Part shown: piece after piece, positions 38,992 to 48,454 of the stretch | How the letters are laid out: the number at the start of each line of letters is the position of its first letter | Numbering within the stretch: the stretch's first letter is position 1 | NCBI RefSeq assembly: GCF_001517105.1 | Contig: NZ_LPVF01000013.1 | Location: 248,001-312,000 of the forward strand | DNA length: 64,000 nucleotides | Reading direction: 5' to 3' | Source: Bacillus halotolerans | Lineage (GTDB): Bacteria > Bacillota > Bacilli > Bacillales > Bacillaceae | Position numbers and translations under genes: made by a program | The notes under the pieces: generated by a model | Told to the model about the DNA's origin: nothing | Database searches by the model: none | Seen by the model: the letters and a program-made list of their open reading frames with translations, nothing else

Positions 38992-39736
38992 GAATGGATT
39001 CACTCCCCATAATGTAAATATCTGAAAAATTTTGCTCCTGCTCAATCAAAATCAGCTGATTTTTCATCAGTTCTAGAACAGCCAGGAAGGTGACAACCAA
39101 ATGTTCTTTTTGCTCATATGAAAAAAGATCCATAAAATTGATTCTTTTTCCTTTTGATTTCAGGCTGTGCACGATTTCATTCATTCTGTCTTCGATTGGT
39201 ATTTCCTGTCTTGTAATTGTTGTTTCCATCGGCCTTGTTATTTTTTTTCGCTTCAGCACTTTTTGAAAAGCGCCAATCATATCGTAGACTGTGACTGACA
39301 GCTTTTGCTCCGACTGTTTCACTTCTTTTGCATATTCGCTCAAGTCACTCGGCGGTTTCGTGAATGATTTTTGTCTTTCTTCTTCCCGTTCCTTTAATTC
39401 CTTCGCCGCGTCTTTATATTTTCTATACTCAATCAGCTTTTCAATCAGTTCCTCCCGCGGGTCTTCTTCCTCAAGCAATTCATCCTCAAACAGCTCTTCC
39501 TCTTGCTTCGGGAGCAGCATTCTGCTTTTAATACTGAGCAGTGTGGCAGCCATCACCAAATACTCGCTGGCGATATCAAGCTCAAGCACACGCATCGTAT
39601 GTACATATAATAAATATTGTTCAGTAATCTTCGCCACAGGTATATCATATATGTCAATTTCAAGACGATTGATTAAATGAAGCAGCAGGTCCAATGGGCC
39701 TTCAAACGTATCAATTTTCACTTGATATTCTTCCAT
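38981..39736 (-). CDS. scpA: Segregation and condensation protein ScpA (kleisin)
   Basis: ScpA is the kleisin that bridges the SMC heads. The 251 residues have the N-terminal helical domain with [19 protein letters not shown], a highly acidic middle ([18 protein letters not shown], about 85-105) and a C-terminal winged helix ([15 protein letters not shown]). The start is the second of two adjacent ATG codons (39736), better spaced from ATGGTGAG. It overlaps scpB. Confidence 0.96.
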   Translation of the reverse strand: MEEYQVKIDTFEGPLDLLLHLINRLEIDIYDIPVAKITEQYLLYVHTMRVLELDIASEYLVMAATLLSIKSRMLLPKQEEELFEDELLEEEDPREELIEKLIEYRKYKDAAKELKEREEERQKSFTKPPSDLSEYAKEVKQSEQKLSVTVYDMIGAFQKVLKRKKITRPMETTITRQEIPIEDRMNEIVHSLKSKGKRINFMDLFSYEQKEHLVVTFLAVLELMKNQLILIEQEQNFSDIYIMGSESIHGA

Positions 39737-39885
39737 CATCTCACCATTTTCAAGTATCACTCTCATTGCCGGATAAACTGGCTACCCTTTAGTATAAGCC
39801 ACCAAAAAGCTCTCGTCCAATACTATTTCATTTCCTGCATTTCGAGAGATTAGTGCTGAATATTCAAATAACAAGATATCCGCCT

Positions 39886-39915
39886 ACACAAAAAAGGGCA
39901 GGTGTACATAGGATG
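39886..39915 (+). promoter_or_regulatory. Possible sigma-K promoter of the YjcZ-like gene
   Basis: An AC pair (39888-39889) is followed after 17 bases by CATAGGATG (39907-39915). This fits the sigma-K pattern AC-N17-CATAnnnTA except at the last base. It lies about 35 bases before the mini-gene and fits its family's link with sporulation. Confidence 0.4.
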
Positions 39916-39950
39916 CTCGCGTAGACCACAACAAAGGAGGCTGAATGTTC

Positions 39951-40040
39951 ATGGGAGAAAAGTGCTTCAGCGGCGGTTTCGCTTTAATTGTTGTTTTGTT
40001 TATTCTGCTGATTATCGTAGGTGCCGCTTGGATTTGCTAG
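39951..40040 (+). CDS. YjcZ-family sporulation mini-protein
   Basis: This is a 29-residue protein: a short head (MGEKCFSGG) followed by one membrane helix, FALIVVLFILLIIVGAAWIC, ending the protein. The helix has the FALIVVLFILLIIVG pattern of the YjcZ and YhjZ-type small sporulation proteins. A perfect AAAGGAGG lies at 39933-39940. The ATG at 39945 would add two residues but is closer to that site (4 bases against 10). Its function is unknown; expression late in sporulation is inferred from the family and from a sigma-K-like promoter. Confidence 0.8.
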   Translation: MGEKCFSGGFALIVVLFILLIIVGAAWIC

Positions 40041-40127
40041 AACTAAAAAAGAGCGAATCCAATGCGCTGTTTTTTCCTTTTATCTGTCCTGTGTTACACT
40101 AAAGGCGGATTAAAAGGAGGAAGCATC

Positions 40128-40652
40128 TTGTACCCGAAAGCTTATATCGATTATCTCGTTGAATTTCACGCAACACGGGATTATTTTGAATGCCATGAAA
40201 TACTAGAAGAATATTGGAAGGAAGATCCTCCGAGCAAACGAAAAATACTTTGGGTCGGCTTTATCCAGCTTGCTGTTGCTTTGTACCATCACAGAAGACA
40301 GAATACAGCCGGGGCCAAAAGATTGCTGGCAAACAGCATACGGATTCTTCAAGCGGAAAAACAAGCGGTGGAAGATTTGGGGCTTGATCATACCCGTTTA
40401 CTGGAGCTTATGCAGTCGGTTTACGAACAAATTGAACTGGGATCTTCCTATAAAAGCATCATGCTGCCAATGAAAGATGAGAGGCTGAAGGAAGCATGCC
40501 GCATTGAATGCAAACGAAAAGCTTACACGTGGGGACAGCCCAGCACACTCACTGATAGATTTCTAATTCATAAACATCGTTTGCGGGATCGGACTGATGT
40601 CATCCGCGAACGCGAGAAAGAAATTGAACGAAGAAAAAAAAGCAGAGGCTGA
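40128..40652 (+). CDS. ypuF: YpuF (DUF309 family)
   Basis: This is a 174-residue soluble protein with the DUF309 signature (FECHEILEEYW and GFIQLAVALYHHRRQN), including conserved His and Glu residues that suggest a metal or nucleotide site; the activity is unknown. The C-terminus is basic (REREKEIERRKKSRG). The start is TTG at 40128 with AAAGGAGG 8 bases upstream; longer ATG frames have no ribosome site. It converges with ribT and shares a terminator region. Confidence 0.85.
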   Translation: MYPKAYIDYLVEFHATRDYFECHEILEEYWKEDPPSKRKILWVGFIQLAVALYHHRRQNTAGAKRLLANSIRILQAEKQAVEDLGLDHTRLLELMQSVYEQIELGSSYKSIMLPMKDERLKEACRIECKRKAYTWGQPSTLTDRFLIHKHRLRDRTDVIREREKEIERRKKSRG

Positions 40653-40665
40653 TAACAGCCTCTGC

Positions 40666-40666
<1 letters not shown>
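40641..40666 (-). terminator. Terminator of the rib operon (overlaps ypuF end)
   Basis: The 10-base perfect stem AGCAGAGGCT/AGCCTCTGCT is followed on the minus strand by eight T. On the plus strand the tail is only TTAATTATT, so it acts mainly for ribT. The stem overlaps the last codons of ypuF. Confidence 0.85.
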
Positions 40667-41070
<404 letters not shown>

Positions 41071-41150
41071 CTATCAAACGGATAAGTATAGGTGATCCGT
41101 TTTCTCACATTATATCATTTTCGCCATATTTTTAAACTGTTTTCAGCAAA

Positions 41151-41615
41151 TTATTCAAATGAACGGTTTAAATTTGCCATTTCTATGGCAGAAACAGCAC
41201 AATCTACGCCCTTATTGCCTGCTTTTGTTCCAGCCCGTTCAATGGCCTGCTCAATGTTTTCCGTAGTGACAATTCCAAAGATCACAGGTACGCCTGTTGT
41301 GTTCGCTGCTTGCGCGATGCCTTTTGCAGCTTCGTTGCAGACGTAATCGTAATGAGTCGTCGCGCCTCTGATGACAGTGCCGAGTGTAATAACGGCGTCA
41401 TATTTTTTTGTTTCCGCCATTTTTTTAGCAGCGAAAGGAATTTCAAATGCGCCCGGAACCCAAGCCACATCAATATCGTTTGTATCCACACCGTGTCTGA
41501 GCAAAGCATCTTCTGCCCCGCTCAGCAGCTTGCTTGTAATAAAATCATTAAATCTTCCTACTACGATTCCGATTTTAAGACCTGTACCAACTAAATTTCC
41601 TTGTATGATATTCAT
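41151..41615 (-). CDS. ribH: 6,7-dimethyl-8-ribityllumazine synthase
   Basis: RibH condenses 5-amino-6-ribitylaminouracil with 3,4-dihydroxy-2-butanone 4-phosphate. It forms a 60-subunit capsid. The 154 residues show the substrate-binding segments [35 protein letters not shown] (with the catalytic His) and GIVTTEN. The ATG follows AAGGATGGGAATC. It lies 32 bases after ribBA. Confidence 0.97.
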   Translation of the reverse strand: MNIIQGNLVGTGLKIGIVVGRFNDFITSKLLSGAEDALLRHGVDTNDIDVAWVPGAFEIPFAAKKMAETKKYDAVITLGTVIRGATTHYDYVCNEAAKGIAQAANTTGVPVIFGIVTTENIEQAIERAGTKAGNKGVDCAVSAIEMANLNRSFE

Positions 41616-41647
41616 ATGATTCCCATCCTTTTTTGTGATTTTTGTGA

Positions 41648-42844
41648 TTAGAAATGAAGTAAATGACCTAGTTTGTTCATCTTTGTTTGCAAATATTTTT
41701 TGTTGTGCTCTTTGGCCTCCATTTGAAGCGGCACTCTTTCTGTAATGCTGAGACCATAGCCCTCAAGACCGGCGATTTTGCGCGGATTATTCGTCAAAAG
41801 CTTCATATTCCGCACACCGAGGTCGCGTAACATTTGCGCACCGATGCCATAGTTGCGAAGATCAGGCAAGAATCCCAGCTCCTCGTTGGCTTCTACGGTG
41901 TCATAGCCTTGTTCCTGAAGCTTATAAGCTTTTAACTTATTGATCAGACCGATGCCCCGGCCTTCTTGGCGGAGATACAAAAGCACTCCCCGGCCTTCTG
42001 CGGCAATTTGCGCCAGCGCGGCGTGAAGCTGCGGTCCGCAGTCACAGCGATGAGACCCAAACACATCACCTGTGAGACACTCTGAATGAACCCGAACCAA
42101 TACTGGTTCTTCATTAAACGGCACATCTCCCATCACAAATGCGACATGCTCTTTTCCATCGATCTCATTTGTGTATCCGTACACCTTAAATGTGCCAAAA
42201 TCAGTAGGCAAGGTAATATCGACTTCCCGCTCTACAAGTGTTGTCAAGTTGTAGCGGTACTCAATTAAATCCTTAATGGTGATCAGTTTTAATTGATGCT
42301 TTTTCGCAATTTCAATGAGCTCCGGTACCCTTGCCATCGTTCCGTCTTCATTCATAATTTCACAAATGACGCCGGCTCCCTGAGAACCGCAGGCTTCAGC
42401 GAGATCAACTGCCGCTTCTGTATGGCCCGCTCTTTTCAGGACACCTCCCTTTTTCGCAATCAGCGGAAAAATGTGCCCTGGACGCTGAAAATCTGCCGGC
42501 ACTGAATCGCTGTCCAGCAAAGCTTTGACAGTAAATGATCTTTCCTGTGCGCTGATTCCCGTTTTTGTCTTACGGTGGTCAATGCTTACTGTAAAAGCAG
42601 TGTGGTGGGAATCTGTATTGTGCTCAACCATAGGATGAAGATCGAGCCTGTCAGCGATTTCCTCACTGAGAGGCGTGCAAATCAGCCCTCTTCCGTGCGT
42701 CGCCATAAAGTTAATCACTTCAGGAGTCGTATGCTCCGCAAGAGCCACAAAGTCTCCTTCGTTTTCTCTGTCTTCATCATCCACAACAATGATGACTTCG
42801 CCTTTTTTTAAAGCGTCTAATGCCTCTTCTATCGGATGAAACAT
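41648..42844 (-). CDS. ribBA: Bifunctional 3,4-dihydroxy-2-butanone-4-phosphate synthase / GTP cyclohydrolase II
   Basis: The N-terminal half is RibB ([12 protein letters not shown] near residue 21, [23 protein letters not shown]), which makes the butanone phosphate. The C-terminal half is RibA, which opens GTP, with zinc ligands in [19 protein letters not shown] near 255-272 and RQEGRGIGL. The 398 residues are the normal fused length. Strain 168 papers call it ribA. It supplies both precursors of the riboflavin pathway. Confidence 0.97.
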   Translation of the reverse strand: MFHPIEEALDALKKGEVIIVVDDEDRENEGDFVALAEHTTPEVINFMATHGRGLICTPLSEEIADRLDLHPMVEHNTDSHHTAFTVSIDHRKTKTGISAQERSFTVKALLDSDSVPADFQRPGHIFPLIAKKGGVLKRAGHTEAAVDLAEACGSQGAGVICEIMNEDGTMARVPELIEIAKKHQLKLITIKDLIEYRYNLTTLVEREVDITLPTDFGTFKVYGYTNEIDGKEHVAFVMGDVPFNEEPVLVRVHSECLTGDVFGSHRCDCGPQLHAALAQIAAEGRGVLLYLRQEGRGIGLINKLKAYKLQEQGYDTVEANEELGFLPDLRNYGIGAQMLRDLGVRNMKLLTNNPRKIAGLEGYGLSITERVPLQMEAKEHNKKYLQTKMNKLGHLLHF

Positions 42845-42858
42845 GCAAATCTTCCTCT

Positions 42859-43506
42859 CTAAAAGCCGTTTTCGCTTAAGAAGGCTTTTGTTATGGTGTG
42901 TTGGTTCTTATTTTCATTGGCTTTATGCAAAAATCGATACATATATTTTCCGATCATATCGCATTCGATATTCACTTTAGAGCCGATTGTTTTTTCTGAA
43001 AAAATCGTTTCGCTGATGGTGTGAGGGATTAAAGAAATCGTCACGGTATCATCTGTCAGCCCGAAGATGGTTAAACTCACGCCGTCCACGGTAATAGATC
43101 CCTTTAAAACCAACGTTTTTGTTAATGACGAATCCATTTTCAAATCATAGTAAACTGCGTTGCTTTTTTCTTCAATACGCGTGATTTCTGCGGTTCCGTC
43201 GACATGGCCTGAAACGAAATGGCCTCCAAAACGCCCGTTTGCCGCCATGGCTCTTTCCAGGTTCACTTTGCTGCCTTTTGATAAATCGTTCAGCGACGTT
43301 GCTTTGACTGTTTCAGGCATGACATCAACTGTAAAGTGACTTTTCGTGAAATCAGTAACAGTCAGACAAATGCCATTCACTGCAATGCTGTCGCCCAAAT
43401 GAACATCCTCTAATATTTTTGAGCATTTAATTGTTAAGGCCATAGAGGGGCCTGCTTTTTTCATGGATTCGATTGTGCCTGTTTCTTCTATAATTCCTGT
43501 AAACAT
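42859..43506 (-). CDS. ribE: Riboflavin synthase alpha chain
   Basis: This enzyme converts two molecules of ribityllumazine to riboflavin. The 215 residues consist of two homologous barrels. The first begins [10 protein letters not shown] and carries [13 protein letters not shown]. The second carries [11 protein letters not shown] and [12 protein letters not shown]. The ATG at 43506 starts the canonical N-terminus and follows AGGATGGTG. It is called ribB in older B. subtilis work. It overlaps nothing and lies 10 bases after ribD. Confidence 0.96.
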   Translation of the reverse strand: MFTGIIEETGTIESMKKAGPSMALTIKCSKILEDVHLGDSIAVNGICLTVTDFTKSHFTVDVMPETVKATSLNDLSKGSKVNLERAMAANGRFGGHFVSGHVDGTAEITRIEEKSNAVYYDLKMDSSLTKTLVLKGSITVDGVSLTIFGLTDDTVTISLIPHTISETIFSEKTIGSKVNIECDMIGKYMYRFLHKANENKNQHTITKAFLSENGF

Positions 43507-43516
43507 GGTCACCATC

Positions 43517-44629
<1,113 letters not shown>

Positions 44630-44640
44630 TTACCGTCAAA

Positions 44641-44671
44641 AAAGCCCCGAATTTAAGAAAAATTCGGGGCT
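44641..44671 (-). terminator. Riboswitch-controlled terminator of the rib operon
   Basis: The 11-base perfect stem AAGCCCCGAAT/ATTCGGGGCTT is followed on the minus strand by TTTTTTGAC. It lies between the aptamer and ribD and is the likely off-switch. A CTATGCA/TGCATAG stem at 44701-44727 lies between the two and may be part of the competing fold. Confidence 0.9.
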
Positions 44672-44735
44672 TTAGGTATTTTACGCAATAGGAAATAACA
44701 CTATGCATGTTGATACATTTTGCATAGCGGTTCTT

Positions 44736-44875
44736 CATCCTTCTCCCATCCAGACTTTCACTGTCGGCTTCAGCTTAAACTGAATCCACCGCGTACATAT
44801 GCACACGGGTCACGGGCTCTAAAGCGCATATCGCTTTACTACCGCCGGTCGGGATTTCCACCCTGCCCCGAAGGA
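44736..44875 (-). ncRNA. FMN riboswitch (RFN element) of the rib operon
   Basis: The minus strand carries ATCCTTCGGGGCAGGGTGGA, CCCGACCGGCGGTAGT, a long variable arm, AGCCCGTGACCC, GAAGCCGACAG and AGTCTGGATGGGAGAAGGAT, all in RFN order. This is the classic FMN-sensing leader of the rib operon. Together with the ribU copy it makes two aptamers within about 21 kb. Confidence 0.97.
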
Positions 44876-44906
44876 TACAATCTTTATTCATTTGTCCTTA
44901 ATGGCT

Positions 44907-44935
44907 ATTATAGCGATCCTTTCTTAAGTACGCAA
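44907..44935 (-). promoter_or_regulatory. Sigma-A promoter of the rib operon
   Basis: TTGCGT (44935-44930) is followed after 17 bases by a perfect TATAAT (44912-44907) on the minus strand, upstream of the riboswitch. Confidence 0.8.
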
Positions 44936-44966
44936 TGAAATAAACTTACAATTTGAGAAATCAAAA

Positions 44967-44991
44967 AACACCCATCGTTCCGAAAGGTGTT
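44967..44991 (-). terminator. Terminator after ypuD
   Basis: The short stem AACACC/GGTGTT with a 13-base loop is followed on the minus strand by TTTTGATTT. Confidence 0.6.
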
Positions 44992-44997
44992 TTTTAG

Positions 44998-45342
44998 TTA
45001 ATCATTTACTTTTGCAACCTTGATTAAACCGTCGATCCGCTTTGATTTGCTGAAGTACGCCTTGATCTTATCGCCTTCTTTTATATCAGACAAATCTTGA
45101 TTTAATTTTTTTCCGTTGAAGATGATCTTCGTGCCGTTTTCTGCTTCTCCATGATATTCTGTGCCGTCAATTTCTGTCACTTGATATTCCTCGATTGTAT
45201 ACTCTTCTTCTTCGGAGGACAAGGTTTGTCCAATCGCTGTCGGAACGTCTTTCAGTTCAACATCATTTATGTACATATACCCCCCTGCAAGCAAAACCAG
45301 TAGCACTAACAGAATGGTAATCTTGGTTTTTATTCTTCCCAT
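44998..45342 (-). CDS. ypuD: YpuD, small exported or membrane-anchored protein
   Basis: This is a 114-residue protein with an N-terminal signal or anchor (KITILLVLLVLLAGGYMYI, about 7-25) and an acidic outer part (LSSEEEEYTIEEYQVTEIDG). It probably forms a small beta domain. The ATG follows GGAGG. Its function is unknown. It lies between sipS and the rib promoter and has its own terminator. Confidence 0.8.
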   Translation of the reverse strand: MGRIKTKITILLVLLVLLAGGYMYINDVELKDVPTAIGQTLSSEEEEYTIEEYQVTEIDGTEYHGEAENGTKIIFNGKKLNQDLSDIKEGDKIKAYFSKSKRIDGLIKVAKVND

Positions 45343-45546
45343 TTAAAAAAACCTCCAGCCAATATGAATCTATTCATTCATATGAGTTATTCCTTTTTTT
45401 CATGAATAAAAAACCGCAAATTCTCGTAAATTATTAATATAACGATGCATAACGGGAATATGTTTCGCATTTCTGCAAAATTTCTTTTCTATAGATATAC
45501 GAATTTATGTTCTGGTTTTAGGGGATGCATGAGAAAAAGAATAAAA

Positions 45547-45573
45547 AAGCAGCTCCTTTTCAGGAAACTGCTT
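45547..45573 (-). terminator. Terminator after sipS
   Basis: The stem AAGCAG/CTGCTT, with further inner pairing (TTTCC/GGA), is followed on the minus strand by TTTTTTATTC. Confidence 0.65.
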
Positions 45574-45577
45574 ATAC

Positions 45578-46132
45578 TTAGTTGGTTTTACGAATGTCGT
45601 TAAATGGGAAGAAAACAAACTTTGACGTACCCGCAATTTGTTTTTTCGTAAAGAGTCCAAGCCCGTTTCGGCTGTCCATTGAGTTTCGGCGGTTATCACC
45701 CATAACAAAATATTTGTTATCAGGCACTTTGATCGGGCCGAAATCATCAGTTAGATGGTCATATCCATCTTCTTTTGCTTGCTTTTTATTTGCCTTCAAA
45801 TAAGGCTCAGCCACTTTTTTTCCATTGATATAAAGCTGGTCGTTTTTCATTTCGACTGTGTCTCCGGGCAAACCGATCAGCCGCTTGACATAGTGGACAT
45901 CATCCCCGTTTAGCACGATGATATCCCCTCTCTTAAACTCGCCTATGTACTTAACTGTCATATTGACAAATACCCTTTCATGATCAAGAAGGGTAGGCTC
46001 CATGGACTCACCGTCAACGACATACGGCGCAAAAATAAAATTGCGGATGAGTAATGCCAGAACAACTGCGATAATAATCGCTTTGGCCCATTCAAATATT
46101 GATTTTTTCTTAGAAACGGTTTCCGATTTCAA
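45578..46132 (-). CDS. sipS: Type I signal peptidase SipS
   Basis: SipS removes signal peptides from secreted proteins. The 184 residues have one N-terminal membrane segment (about 17-35), the catalytic Ser43 in VDGESMEPT and the catalytic Lys in YVKRLIGLPGDTV near 83. The box MGDNRRNSMDSR lies near 145. The start is TTG at 46132 behind TTGGAGGAAC; an ATG 21 bases upstream overlaps that site. The active-site region differs somewhat from what I recall of SipS in strain 168, but the position identifies it. Confidence 0.92.
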   Translation of the reverse strand: MKSETVSKKKSIFEWAKAIIIAVVLALLIRNFIFAPYVVDGESMEPTLLDHERVFVNMTVKYIGEFKRGDIIVLNGDDVHYVKRLIGLPGDTVEMKNDQLYINGKKVAEPYLKANKKQAKEDGYDHLTDDFGPIKVPDNKYFVMGDNRRNSMDSRNGLGLFTKKQIAGTSKFVFFPFNDIRKTN

Positions 46133-46287
46133 CTGAGTTCCTCCAATAAACAACGGTCTTCAATTTATGTTATCACGAATCGATAAGAAATCCCATTAGG
46201 ACCATTGAAGCGAATTTTCACATCTATTTATTCTTCTGCCAGAATCAATTTGTTCCCATTTCCTAATGAAATCGGGAGAAGAATCAA

Positions 46288-46494
46288 TCAGCCTCCAAAG
46301 AACAAATCCAGTATATTGCCGGCAGTTGAAGTTTCTTTATTATAAAACTCCGAATATCCGCATTTCTTACAGTAGACGACGAGAAAACGGTTATGCTGCA
46401 CATCAAACAACTTTGACAATCCGGTTCCGGTTGTGGCAATTTCTTTTTGGCCAGCTTCAGTGCTTCCGCATTTTATACAGCCCTTGTTGTTCAT
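46288..46494 (-). CDS. ypzJ: Zinc-ribbon small protein YpzJ
   Basis: This is a 68-residue protein with two CxxC pairs (GCIKCGS near residue 5-8 and YCKKCGYS near 41-44) that would bind zinc. It belongs to the widespread zinc-ribbon nucleic-acid-binding type family. The ATG at 46494 follows AAGGGG at 9 bases; upstream in-frame starts have no ribosome site. The function is unknown. It lies upstream of sipS. Confidence 0.78.
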   Translation of the reverse strand: MNNKGCIKCGSTEAGQKEIATTGTGLSKLFDVQHNRFLVVYCKKCGYSEFYNKETSTAGNILDLFFGG

Positions 46495-46864
46495 CAAACG
46501 CAGCCCCTTTTCAAAAAAATGACATTGATATGATTTCATTTTACTACAAATGCCGTTTGGGATGAAACATGTCAACTTTAAAATTTGTTTAATTTTTCCC
46601 TGATGAGTGTATCTGACTGTAAGGAATGTTCCACCCATACAAACGCGGGCTAGCTTTACAACCTCATTTTGTTTTTTTACTGGTTCGTTTAAGCTATTTC
46701 ATACGGTCTCTAATATGTATAAAGAGGACTATAGGATTCATACCAAATCTCTCTATGCCTCCTCGTTCTACCTTGAAAACGTCTGTTGTTAACTTCCACA
46801 GCCAGATCAGGCTGTGAGCGAAAAGAAAAAGCTCCCTCATATCGGGGAGCTTTCTGCCTGCCTA
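46495..46864. other. Gene-free stretch between ppiB and ypzJ
   Basis: I see no supported gene in these 370 bases apart from the ppiB terminator at the right end and an ACAGCC/GGCTGT hairpin near 46799-46815. Short frames on both strands lack ribosome sites. Strain 168 has small hypothetical genes annotated in this interval; I could not recognise them here. Confidence 0.5.
46828..46853 (-). terminator. Terminator after ppiB
   Basis: The 9-base perfect stem AAAGCTCCC/GGGAGCTTT is followed on the minus strand by TTCTTTTCG. Confidence 0.82.
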
Positions 46865-47296
46865 TTAGCCTTCTACGCGAACTTCTTTCATCACATCACC
46901 GTTAGACATGTTTTTCGCCAATTCTAAGCCGCTTGTTACTTTGCCGAATACAGTGTGAACACCGTTTAAATGAGGCTGCGGCTCATGGACGATGAAAAAT
47001 TGGCTGCCGCCAGTATCTTTTCCTGCGTGTGCCATAGAGAGTGCGCCTGCTTCATGTGTGTGCGGGTTTCCTTCTGTTTCACATTTGATTGTGTATCCTG
47101 GACCGCCTGTGCCAGTACCGTGGGGGCATCCGCCTTGGCTGACGAAGCCTGGAATGACTCGGTGGAATGTAAGTCCGTCGTAAAATCCTTCGTTTGCAAG
47201 CTTTTCAAAGTTTGCAACTGTACCCGGTGCTGCTTCCGGATAAAGTTCAAATTCAATTTTGTTGCCGTCTTCTAATAAAAAGTAACCTGTTTTCAA
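46865..47296 (-). CDS. ppiB: Peptidyl-prolyl cis-trans isomerase B (cyclophilin)
   Basis: PpiB speeds proline isomerisation during protein folding in the cytosol. The 143 residues are a single cyclophilin domain with the active-site pieces [13 protein letters not shown] (near residue 45), GGSQFFIV (near 95) and HTVFGKV. There is no signal peptide. The start is TTG at 47296, preceded by a weak AAGTGGG; this matches the usual length. An ATG at 47329 would add 11 basic residues not found in the family. Confidence 0.93.
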   Translation of the reverse strand: MKTGYFLLEDGNKIEFELYPEAAPGTVANFEKLANEGFYDGLTFHRVIPGFVSQGGCPHGTGTGGPGYTIKCETEGNPHTHEAGALSMAHAGKDTGGSQFFIVHEPQPHLNGVHTVFGKVTSGLELAKNMSNGDVMKEVRVEG

Positions 47297-47436
47297 TTGT
47301 ATGCCCACTTTCTTTATTTTAATTTTCAAAGGAGAAATTTATGTATCATCATTATGGCTTGTCTCTCCTTGTCGCGGCTATTATACCACACCTTTTTGGG
47401 GAAAACGACTCTCCCGGCTTTTCTCCAAAATAAAAA

Positions 47437-47463
47437 TGAAACCTGAACCTCTCTATCTCCGTC
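47437..47463 (+). promoter_or_regulatory. Sigma-M-type promoter of ypuA
   Basis: TGAAACC (47437-47443) is followed after 16 bases by CGTC (47460-47463). This is the ECF pattern recognised by sigma-M, of which ypuA is a known target. Transcription would start about 80 bases before the ATG. Confidence 0.75.
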
Positions 47464-47553
47464 TAACCTATCGGAACTGTATTTTTCATCATGATTCAGG
47501 TCCTTGCAAAGCAGCTTTAACTGCTGCTTGTGAAATGAAGGAGGTCAACTGCT

Positions 47554-48426
47554 TTGAAAAAAATATGGATTGGAATGCTGGCAGCGGCCGTTTTGCTGCT
47601 GACGATTCCGAAAGTCAGTCTCGCGGATGCCGCAGTCGGAGATGTCATCGTGACACTTGGTGCAAATTTGTCAGAATCAGATAAGCAAAAAGTGCTTGAT
47701 GAAATGAATGTCCCTGATAATGCCACAACCGTGACCGTTACCAATAAGGAAGAGCACGAATATTTAGGAAAATATATACCAAGCGCGCAAATTGGCTCAA
47801 GAGCGATTTCATCATCGTCTATTACCATTGCCAAAAAAGGCTCCGGATTAAATGTTGAGACACATAATATCAGCGGCATTACGGATGAAATGTACCTCAA
47901 TGCCTTGATGACAGCCGGCGTTAAAGACGCGAAGGTTTATGTCACCGCTCCGTTTGAAGTGTCCGGTACTGCGGCTTTGACAGGATTGATTAAAGCATAT
48001 GAAGTTTCTTCTGACGAAGCGATTTCTGAAGACGTTAAACAAGTCGCCAACCAAGAGCTTGTGACGACCTCAGAGCTTGGTGACAAAATCGGTGACGAAA
48101 ATGCGGCTGCGCTGATTGCAAAAATAAAAGAAGAGTTTGCTAAAAACGGTGTGCCTGACAATAAAGCCGATATTGAGAAAAAAGTGGATGATGCGGCTTC
48201 CGATTTAAACGTCACACTGACAGACAGCCAAAAGGATCAGCTTGTATCCTTGTTCAATAAGATGAAAAATGTTGATATCGACTGGGGACAGGTCGGTGAC
48301 CAGCTTGATAAAGCGAAAGATAAGATTAGTAAATTTTTAGACTCAGATGAAGGCAAGAACTTTATCCAGAAAGTCATTGATTTCTTCGTTTCCATCTGGA
48401 ACGCGATTGTTTCTATATTCAAATAA
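47554..48426 (+). CDS. ypuA: Exported protein YpuA (DUF1002 family)
   Basis: This 290-residue protein has a signal peptide (1 to about 26: KKIWIGMLAAAVLLLTIPKVSLADA). The long soluble region is rich in Asp, Lys and Ala. A C-terminal hydrophobic stretch (FFVSIWNAIVSIF) could hold it at the membrane. The ATG follows GAAGGAGG; ORF neighbours on the same strand are absent. A sigma-M promoter links it to cell-envelope stress, but the molecular function is unknown. It is one of the few plus-strand genes here. Confidence 0.88.
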   Translation: MKKIWIGMLAAAVLLLTIPKVSLADAAVGDVIVTLGANLSESDKQKVLDEMNVPDNATTVTVTNKEEHEYLGKYIPSAQIGSRAISSSSITIAKKGSGLNVETHNISGITDEMYLNALMTAGVKDAKVYVTAPFEVSGTAALTGLIKAYEVSSDEAISEDVKQVANQELVTTSELGDKIGDENAAALIAKIKEEFAKNGVPDNKADIEKKVDDAASDLNVTLTDSQKDQLVSLFNKMKNVDIDWGQVGDQLDKAKDKISKFLDSDEGKNFIQKVIDFFVSIWNAIVSIFK

Positions 48427-48429
48427 AAA

Positions 48430-48451
48430 AAGCGCCGAATTCCCGGCGCTT
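48430..48451. terminator. Bidirectional terminator between ypuA and lysA
   Basis: The 8-base perfect stem AAGCGCCG/CGGCGCTT is followed by a T-run on the plus strand and has six or more T on the minus side. Confidence 0.88.
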
Positions 48452-48454
48452 TTT

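Noticed and set aside
47301-47684. Plus-strand frame overlapping the ypuA start
   Set aside because: It overlaps the ypuA signal peptide in another frame, has no ribosome site and contains the sigma-M promoter.
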